Shown here piece after piece: positions 1 to 4,598 of a DNA stretch of 7,590 nt (positions within the stretch are counted from its first letter, which is position 1; every line of letters begins with the position of its first letter). Source of the stretch: Ardenticatenia bacterium (lineage in GTDB: Bacteria; Chloroflexota; Anaerolineae; Aggregatilineales; Aggregatilineaceae); assembly GCA_026984385.1 (NCBI GenBank), contig JALSSH010000549.1, positions 1-7,590 of the forward strand, in the 5' to 3' direction. Both the position numbers and the translations under genes were made by a program. The notes beneath the pieces were generated by a model, which saw only the letters and a program-made list of their open reading frames with translations, was not told the DNA's origin and ran no database searches.

Positions 1-801
1 CACATCCTCCGGCACACCCAAGCCCGCTTCATGCAGTGCGCAGATTGCCCCCACCGCCATCAGGTCGTTGCAGGCAAAAATGGCCGTGGGCGGAACGGGC
101 AACGCCAACAATTGGCGCGTGGCGCGATAGCCGCTTTCGTGCAAAAAATCGCCGTTGACGATCAACGCCTCGTCGAGCGGCACGCCTGCCGTTTGTAACG
201 CCTCCGTGTAACCTTCTACGCGCTCGGCACTGGGCGTGAGGTACGAAGGGCCGGTGATACACCCGATGCGCCGATGCCCAAGCCCGAGCAAATATTCGGT
301 TGCCAGCACGCCCCCTTGTTTGTTGGCGGTCAAAATCTCGTCCACCGTGGGGATATCCGCCGTGCGGTCCACCATCACGACGGGCGTTTCATGGGAAGCC
401 AGCAGCGCCAGCGATTCGTTGTACGCGCCGGTGGAAATGAGCAGAATCCCGTCCACCTGGCGGGATAGTAGCACCTGGAGGTATTCGAGTTCACGTTGGG
501 GGTCGTCGCTGGCGTTGCCCATGATGATGTTGTAGCCGCGCTCAAAGCACACGTTTTCAATGCCCAAAAGCAGCTCGGCAAAGAAGGGGTTGGCGCTGTT
601 GGGCAAGAGCACACCGAGCGTCAGCGTGCGGTTGTTGCGCAAGCTGCGCGCCAGGCGATTGGGGCTGTAATTCAGCTCCGCCATCGCCTGGAGCACGCGC
701 TCGCGCGTGTCCGGGCTGACGTAGCGCGTCCCGTTGATCACGTGGGACACGGTCGAAGTGGAAACTTGCGCCGCGCGGGCAACGTCCCGAATGGTCGCCA
801 C
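1..801 (-). CDS. LacI/PurR-family transcriptional repressor, 3' end cut by the window edge
   Basis: The 267 visible residues form a DNA-binding repressor that presumably responds to a sugar or other small metabolite. Residues 3-23 (TIRDVARAAQVSTSTVSHVI) are the LacI helix-turn-helix. Residues 46-55 (SPNRLARSLR) are the hinge helix, with the minor-groove leucine at 54. From residue 61 (TLGVLLPNSANPFF) the periplasmic-binding-protein-like effector domain begins and continues to GVPEDV at the edge. Family members are usually about 330-340 residues, so roughly 70 are missing. The start is GTG at 801-799: no ATG lies between it and the in-frame upstream stop, and GGAG (812-809) sits 7 bases before it. 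The head piece closely resembles E. coli PurR (VSTTTVSHVIN), but the effector cannot be read from the sequence. A palindrome over its own promoter suggests autorepression. Its regulated genes probably lie to the left, outside the window. Confidence 0.93.
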   Translation of the reverse strand, partial: MATIRDVARAAQVSTSTVSHVINGTRYVSPDTRERVLQAMAELNYSPNRLARSLRNNRTLTLGVLLPNSANPFFAELLLGIENVCFERGYNIIMGNASDDPQRELEYLQVLLSRQVDGILLISTGAYNESLALLASHETPVVMVDRTADIPTVDEILTANKQGGVLATEYLLGLGHRRIGCITGPSYLTPSAERVEGYTEALQTAGVPLDEALIVNGDFLHESGYRATRQLLALPVPPTAIFACNDLMAVGAICALHEAGLGVPEDV

Positions 802-856
802 GATCTCGCTCCGATCTTTCGGTGTGCGGTGTGGTTAAAAAAGCGACGCGACATAC

Positions 857-884
857 ATCGAAACGTTTGCGCAAACGTTTCGAT
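857..884. promoter_or_regulatory. Perfect 28-bp palindromic LacI-type operator
   Basis: The 28 bases are perfectly self-complementary. They contain CGAAACGTTTGC (859-870) and its mirror GCAAACGTTTCG (871-882). Each 12-mer alone has the AAACGTTT core with a central CG typical of LacI/PurR operators; PurR sites have GCAAACGTTTGC at their centre. The site therefore offers two adjacent CG-centred operators 12 bp apart (centres 864/865 and 876/877), nested in a larger palindrome centred on GCGC. It overlaps the predicted start site of the minus-strand repressor gene, so a bound repressor would block that promoter. It lies about 70 bp upstream of the plus-strand promoter at 954-981, so an effect on that gene is possible but less clear. 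Confidence 0.85.
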
Positions 885-887
885 CCC

Positions 888-917
888 ACTATATACGCAA
901 GAGACGGACGCTGTCAA
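888..917 (-). promoter_or_regulatory. Sigma70-like promoter of the LacI-family gene
   Basis: On the minus strand a consensus -35 TTGACA (917-912) is followed by TATATAGT (895-888). This gives a -10 of TATATA with a 16-base spacer or TATAGT with an 18-base spacer. The start site would fall near 882, inside the palindromic operator, leaving a leader of about 80 bases before the GTG start. This is the best promoter match in the window. Confidence 0.75.
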
Positions 918-953
918 GCTTTTGCGCGCGCGGAAGAGTTGAGCGCCTCACAC

Positions 954-981
954 TTTGCAAAGCGGCTAAACATGTTACAAT
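954..981 (+). promoter_or_regulatory. Candidate promoter for the four-helix membrane protein gene
   Basis: TACAAT (976-981) is a good -10 hexamer. A weak -35, TTTGCA (954-959), lies 16 bases upstream. Transcription would start near 988 and leave a leader of about 90 bases before the ATG at 1077. The call rests mainly on the -10 hexamer and the position. Confidence 0.45.
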
Positions 982-1015
982 GCGCGGCGGCGTGTTCTGC
1001 CGGCACGTCAAAATC

Positions 1016-1037
1016 GCCCCCGTGGGGCCGCGTTTTT
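1016..1037 (+). promoter_or_regulatory. Short leader hairpin with T-run upstream of the membrane protein gene
   Basis: GCCCC (1016-1020) pairs with GGGGC (1024-1028) around a three-base loop. TTTTT follows at 1033-1037 after a four-base gap. The element lies between the candidate promoter (954-981) and the start codon (1077), so it could pause or attenuate transcription. The stem is only 5 bp and the T-run is offset, so this may be chance. Confidence 0.25.
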
Positions 1038-1076
1038 GCACTGCACATTGACGACACACCACGAGGATCAATCCAT

Positions 1077-1490
1077 ATGTCCGGTTATGCCTGGTTAGGG
1101 GTTATCGTAAGCGCTGCCGTTTCCACGCTGGCGATTGGCGCGTATATTGTGATGGCGCTTCCTTACTTTGACAATATGCCTTATCTGGCCGAACTAAAAC
1201 GTAGCACCCCGAAAGCAACCGCTATCGGGGCGCTGATTTTTCTGCTTTTCTTCGGCCTTTTCTACCTGGCCGCTCTCTATTTGAACCAAGACACCAGCGG
1301 CCCGCTGCTGCTCTTCGCCGCGCTGGTGATCGCGCTGCCGATGAGCTTGTTGCTCGGCACAGAAACTTGGGACAGACACAACGGGCATGGCATGAGCAAA
1401 GTTCCCGGGCCGCGAGCCGTCGCTGTGGCGACCGGCATCGGGCTTTTGGAGCTTTCGGTGGTCGCGTTGACGTTTGTCGCCGTGCTCTGA
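1077..1490 (+). CDS. Small four-helix integral membrane protein, function unknown
   Basis: I do not recognise this 137-residue protein. Four hydrophobic segments are clear: about residues 6-28, 47-69, 75-94 and 112-136. The loop after helix 1 carries mixed charge (AELKRSTPK). The loop between helices 3 and 4 is polar and His-rich (TETWDRHNGHGMSK), and it is the only place with candidate metal-binding or functional side chains. The chain ends directly after helix 4. The ATG at 1077 is preceded by GAGG (1063-1066) with a 10-base spacing. The reading frame stays open upstream to 822, but those codons run through the operator and promoter and encode no hydrophobic continuation, so the shorter start is preferred. 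The gene is convergent with the EthD-YbaK gene and about 275 bp from the divergent repressor. A transporter subunit or a small envelope protein are both possible. Confidence 0.8.
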   Translation: MSGYAWLGVIVSAAVSTLAIGAYIVMALPYFDNMPYLAELKRSTPKATAIGALIFLLFFGLFYLAALYLNQDTSGPLLLFAALVIALPMSLLLGTETWDRHNGHGMSKVPGPRAVAVATGIGLLELSVVALTFVAVL

Positions 1491-1538
1491 GCGCGGCTTG
1501 TTGTGCGGGCCGAATGCTTTTGCTTATCCTGGTCAGGT

Positions 1539-1563
1539 GCGAGGCCCGAAAACGGGGTCTCGC
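1539..1563 (+). terminator. Hairpin between convergent genes, probable terminator
   Basis: GCGAG (1539-1543) pairs with CTCGC (1559-1563), and inside it CCCG (1545-1548) pairs with CGGG (1553-1556) around an AAAA loop. The stem is interrupted by a small internal bulge. On the plus strand TACTTTGCGTTTT follows, a broken T tract. The hairpin touches the stop codon of the minus-strand gene (1565-1563), so it could also affect the end of that transcript, though no T-run follows it on that strand. A second stem, GGCTCT/AGAGCC (1579-1592), lies just inside the minus-strand coding end. Confidence 0.45.
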
Positions 1564-2384
1564 TACTTTGCGTTTTGCGGCTCTGAAGAGCCAGCGGCAT
1601 TTTCACGCAAGACCGAAAGCACCTCTGCCCCTGTGACGCGCTTAAGCTCGGCGCTGCGCATCTTCAACAGCGCGTTGACCCCACCGCCGCCCGCGTAAAT
1701 CACCTCGTGCTCCAACACGGCGGGGTCTATGAAGGCGGGCATGGGGGTTTTCAGCCCCACCGGCGGCACTGTGCCCACCGCGTAGCCCGTCAGCGCCAAA
1801 ACTTGCTCGGCTTCTGCCAGGCGAACGTGCTTGCGGCTAACTCTCAGCCGTTGCGCCAATTTGCGTGGGTCAACGCGGCGCGTGCCGCAGGCATACACCG
1901 CGAACGGCCTCCCATCCACCAAAAAAATCACCGTTTTGACAATCTGCGATTCGTCCACACCCAACGCCTTGGCCGCTGCGGGCACGGTGGGCGTAGGTTG
2001 CCCGGGGGAGACGATCTCCGCCTCGATCTGCTGATTTTCCAAATAGGCCCGCAAATTTTGCGGCGAAAGCGGCTTGGTGGCGCTCTGCGCTTGTTCTTCG
2101 GCGAAGAACATTTCCACTGCCGCGCCGGTGTAGTCGATCAAATCCTTGCCTGCTGCCACGCCTTCCGGTGACTTTAGCGCGGAGTCTAACGCGGAGCGGC
2201 TGGGGAAATGCACCTCTACTATGCGCTCGTAAGGTGCGTCACCGGCGGGGCTTCCGAAGACTTCGCCGGACTGCACACGTTGCACGCCGGGCATCTTGCG
2301 GAGCAAGTCCAAGTTGCGTTGATAGCGGCGTTCCAAGTCGCCGTCTTCGGCGGCTTTGCGAATCAAAATCACCAATTTGACCAT
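1563..2384 (-). CDS. EthD-like domain fused to YbaK/ProX-type aminoacyl-tRNA deacylase
   Basis: The 273-residue cytoplasmic protein has two domains. Residues 1-97 (from MVKLVILIRK to EMFFAEE) resemble the EthD family, a small dimeric ferredoxin-fold domain of about 100 residues that is usually a separate protein. A short Gln/Ala-rich linker follows. Residues 106-262 match the YbaK/ProX editing domain, which hydrolyses mischarged tRNAs such as Cys-tRNA(Pro) or Ala-tRNA(Pro). Supporting motifs are VPAAAKALGV (134-143), IVKTVIFLVDG (148-158) with the conserved lysine at 150, GTVPPVG (204-210) and YAGGGGVNALLKM (230-242). The ATG at 2384 is chosen because homology begins there; AAGGA lies about 10 bases upstream. 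The frame stays open to 2513, but that extension has no domain character. The join is a single uninterrupted frame. Which tRNA is edited, and what the EthD part does, cannot be told from sequence. Confidence 0.88.
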   Translation of the reverse strand: MVKLVILIRKAAEDGDLERRYQRNLDLLRKMPGVQRVQSGEVFGSPAGDAPYERIVEVHFPSRSALDSALKSPEGVAAGKDLIDYTGAAVEMFFAEEQAQSATKPLSPQNLRAYLENQQIEAEIVSPGQPTPTVPAAAKALGVDESQIVKTVIFLVDGRPFAVYACGTRRVDPRKLAQRLRVSRKHVRLAEAEQVLALTGYAVGTVPPVGLKTPMPAFIDPAVLEHEVIYAGGGGVNALLKMRSAELKRVTGAEVLSVLRENAAGSSEPQNAK

Positions 2385-2423
2385 GGGGCAAGTGTCCTTC
2401 AAGCCGTGTGGGCGAACGTCGGT

Positions 2424-2452
2424 TTGTCGCCCCTCTCTGATGATGCTAGTAT
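2424..2452 (+). promoter_or_regulatory. Candidate promoter for the VanW gene
   Basis: TTGTCG (2424-2429) and TAGTAT (2447-2452) are separated by 17 bases, pointing toward the VanW gene start at 2538. The matches are partial (about four of six in each hexamer). The -10 overlaps the candidate -10 of the opposite-strand promoter, so the two genes may compete for polymerase. Confidence 0.35.
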
Positions 2453-2477
2453 TGCAAATACCGCGCGCGGTTGCCAA
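2448..2477 (-). promoter_or_regulatory. Candidate promoter for the EthD-YbaK gene
   Basis: On the minus strand TTGGCA (2477-2472) is followed after 18 bases by AATACT (2453-2448). Transcription would start near 2441 and give a leader of about 57 bases. That leader contains GGGCGA/TCGCCC (2410-2415 and 2427-2432), able to form a 6-bp hairpin. The hexamers are only moderately close to consensus. Confidence 0.33.
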
Positions 2478-2537
2478 GTGTGCCCAAAAACGTGTGCGGC
2501 CCTCCACGTCCAACGAGTGATTACGGCAGGTAGCGCC

Positions 2538-4415
2538 ATGAGTGCATCCAACGTTTCCTATCCCTACCGCCGCCAGCGCTTCGCGCCGAGCCGCCGCCCG
2601 AACCCCTGGCCGTTGCGCCTTTTCTGGCTGACGCTATCCGGCGCGGCTTTGCTTTTTTTCCTGCTGATGATCATGGTGGCAGGCTACGAATTTTTGCACC
2701 AGGATGAAATTTACCCGGGCGTTTCAACCGTGTTGGGCGTAAACCTGGCCGGTATGACGCGACAAGAAGCTATCTCCGCGCTGGAGGCACGTTTTACCTA
2801 TCCCGACGAAGCGGTTTTCGTCTTTCGCTATGGCGGGCGTAACTGGGAGTTCACCGCGCGGGAGCTGGGCGTGCGCTTGGACGCGGCGGCGACGGTTAAC
2901 GCCGCCTACAACGCGGGACGCGAGGACGGCTGGCTGGCGAGTTTGTTGGCGCAATTGGATTTGTGGACGAACGGCTACCCGCTGGCGCCGGTGGTGGTTT
3001 TTGACCAGAGCGAAGCCGAGCAGCTCTTGCAACAGATCGCCACCGACTATGTCAACCGCCCCGTGCTCGACGCCACGTTGACGATCCAAAACGGACGCGC
3101 CGAGGCAACCAGTAGCCAAATCGGGCGGCAGGTGGACGTGGCCGCCACGCTGAGCGCGCTCCGCAGCGAGATCGTCGCTTTGCGCACGCGCAGTGAGATT
3201 AACTTGGTAGTGGACGAGACCCCGCCACAAGTGCGTGACGTGAGCGCCGCTGCTGAGCAGGTTAATCGGATGCTCGCCCTGCCGATCACGTTTTATATGG
3301 AAGGAGAAAACGCCGCCGGCCCCTGGAAAATTTCCGTTGAGGAGCTGGAGGCGATGCTCGTGTTGGAAGAGGTGCAGCGCGACGACGGCACGGTGGACTA
3401 CGAGGTGAGCCTAGACACAAGCCGCGCCCGCGCCTTTCTCGAAGAGCTGGCCCCGGAACTGACGAGCGAGCCGCTCAACGCGCGCTTTGTCTTCAACGAC
3501 GAGACGCGCCAATTGGAGGTGATCCAGCCCAGCGCGTCCGGTCGTGCGTTGGATCTCGAAGACACGTTGGCGCGCTTTCAGCAAGCTGTTTTTGCCGACG
3601 ACGCCGCCGCGCGCAGGGTACGTTTGGCTTTTTACGACGTACCGCCGGACGTTCCGGATACGGCCACTGCGCAGCAGTTGGGCATCACCGAGCTGGTCGA
3701 AAAGCGCACGACTTACTTTTCCGGCTCGACCGCTGCGCGCCGCAAAAATATTCAGGTGGCCGCCTCGCGTTTTCACGGTTTGGTGATCCCGCCCGGGGGC
3801 GTGTTTTCCTTCAATGAGTGGTTGGGCGATGTCAGTGTAGAAACCGGCTATGAACAGGGGTTGATCATCGTCGGCGACCAGACGATCACCGGAGTGGGGG
3901 GAGGAGTGTGCCAAGTTTCGACCACTGCCTTTCAGACCGCCTTTTACGCAGGCTTCCCTATTCTAGATCGCGTCAATCACGCTTACCGCGTTAGCTACTA
4001 CGAACAGGGCGAAGGTCCGGGCATGGACGCGACGGTGTATTCGCCGGTGGTGGACTTTCGCTTCCTCAACGACACGCCCTACTACCTGTTGATCGAAACG
4101 TACTACAACGGCGCGCGGAGTACGCTCACCTGGAAATTTTACAGCACCGATGTTGGGCGGCGTGTGGTCAAAGACGGGCCGTATATTCGCAACCAAACAC
4201 CCCCGCCACCGCCGATCTATCGCGCTAACCCGCAATTGGCCCCCGGGCAAATTCGCCATGTGGACTACGCTACCTCCGGCGCGGACGTGTACGTTTATCG
4301 CACAGTTTACGAAGGCGACCGCGTGATCATTGACCGCGAGGAGTTTTACAGCCACTACGTGCCCTGGCCGGATCAGTACGAAGTGGCCCCGGGCGATCCA
4401 CGTATCAATCGCTGA
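2538..4415 (+). CDS. Membrane-anchored VanW-family protein with peptidoglycan-binding-like repeats
   Basis: This 625-residue protein has a basic N-terminus (RRQRFAPSRR) and one membrane helix at about 27-49, placing the rest outside the membrane. Two regions, roughly 90-190 and 270-385, look like the putative peptidoglycan-binding domain that often precedes VanW; ELGVRLDAAATVNAAYNAGR in the first is typical. The VanW domain spans about 402-535. It shows IPPGGVFSFNEWLG, the signature GVGGGVCQVSTT (about 452-463) and NHAYRVSYYEQG with MDATVYSPVVDF after it. A proline run (about 554-558) leads to a C-terminal G5-like segment ending near DREEFYSHYVPWPDQY. VanW was named from vanB-type vancomycin-resistance clusters, but its activity is unknown and most copies are unrelated to resistance. 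The ATG at 2538 has a modest AGG seven bases upstream; an in-frame GTG at 2517 is an alternative. It neighbours a penicillin-binding protein, consistent with a cell-wall role. Confidence 0.92.
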   Translation: MSASNVSYPYRRQRFAPSRRPNPWPLRLFWLTLSGAALLFFLLMIMVAGYEFLHQDEIYPGVSTVLGVNLAGMTRQEAISALEARFTYPDEAVFVFRYGGRNWEFTARELGVRLDAAATVNAAYNAGREDGWLASLLAQLDLWTNGYPLAPVVVFDQSEAEQLLQQIATDYVNRPVLDATLTIQNGRAEATSSQIGRQVDVAATLSALRSEIVALRTRSEINLVVDETPPQVRDVSAAAEQVNRMLALPITFYMEGENAAGPWKISVEELEAMLVLEEVQRDDGTVDYEVSLDTSRARAFLEELAPELTSEPLNARFVFNDETRQLEVIQPSASGRALDLEDTLARFQQAVFADDAAARRVRLAFYDVPPDVPDTATAQQLGITELVEKRTTYFSGSTAARRKNIQVAASRFHGLVIPPGGVFSFNEWLGDVSVETGYEQGLIIVGDQTITGVGGGVCQVSTTAFQTAFYAGFPILDRVNHAYRVSYYEQGEGPGMDATVYSPVVDFRFLNDTPYYLLIETYYNGARSTLTWKFYSTDVGRRVVKDGPYIRNQTPPPPPIYRANPQLAPGQIRHVDYATSGADVYVYRTVYEGDRVIIDREEFYSHYVPWPDQYEVAPGDPRINR

Positions 4416-4417
4416 GC

Positions 4418-4459
4418 GATGCCCCGTGTGGTGGGCGGCTGTACACGCAGGGGGGCATC
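4418..4459 (+). terminator. Probable terminator after the VanW gene
   Basis: GATGCCCC (4418-4425) pairs perfectly with GGGGCATC (4452-4459), and GTGT (4426-4429) can pair with ACAC (4443-4446) inside. TGTATTTGT follows. The 8-bp GC-rich stem starts three bases after the stop codon and precedes the next promoter, which suits a terminator. The T tract is imperfect. Confidence 0.5.
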
Positions 4460-4477
4460 TGTATTTGTGCAACGCCG

Positions 4478-4507
4478 TTCGACGCAGCGGGGCTAGAACG
4501 TTATAAT
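4478..4507 (+). promoter_or_regulatory. Promoter for the penicillin-binding protein gene
   Basis: A perfect -10 TATAAT (4502-4507) lies 18 bases after a weak -35 TTCGAC (4478-4483). It sits downstream of the VanW terminator and about 90 bases before the ATG at 4599, so the penicillin-binding protein appears to be transcribed from its own promoter. Confidence 0.6.
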
Positions 4508-4543
4508 GGCGTCGTGTTGGAATGTAATCCAAAGCCATCAGGG

Positions 4544-4571
4544 GGGTAAAGCATAGCAATCGGCTTTACCC
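4544..4571 (+). promoter_or_regulatory. Leader stem-loop upstream of the penicillin-binding protein gene
   Basis: GGGTAAAGC (4544-4552) is exactly complementary to GCTTTACCC (4563-4571), giving a 9-bp stem with a 10-base loop. G-U pairs between the preceding Gs (4541-4543) and TTT (4572-4574) could lengthen it. It lies between the promoter and the ribosome binding site, where it could act as an attenuator, a protein-binding site or an mRNA-stabilising structure. TTTCTCATT after the stem is a poor terminator tract. Confidence 0.5.
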
Positions 4572-4598
4572 TTTCTCATTGGTGCAGAGGATGTCGCG

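Noticed and set aside
822..1076. Upstream extension of the four-helix protein's open frame to an ATG at 822
   Set aside because: These codons read through the operator, the candidate promoter and the leader and have no membrane or domain character. The ATG at 1077 has a GAGG ribosome site.
1707..2171. 154-codon plus-strand frame inside the EthD-YbaK gene
   Set aside because: It is a shadow of the strongly supported minus-strand gene and shows no family features.
2385..2513. N-terminal extension of the EthD-YbaK protein to an ATG at 2513
   Set aside because: EthD homology begins exactly at the ATG at 2384 (MVKLVILIRK), and the extra 43 residues cover the intergenic promoter region.
2208..2537. 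N-terminal extension of the VanW protein to an ATG at 2208
   Set aside because: It would overlap the EthD-YbaK coding region on the opposite strand, and the chosen start is followed by a normal basic N-terminus and membrane anchor.
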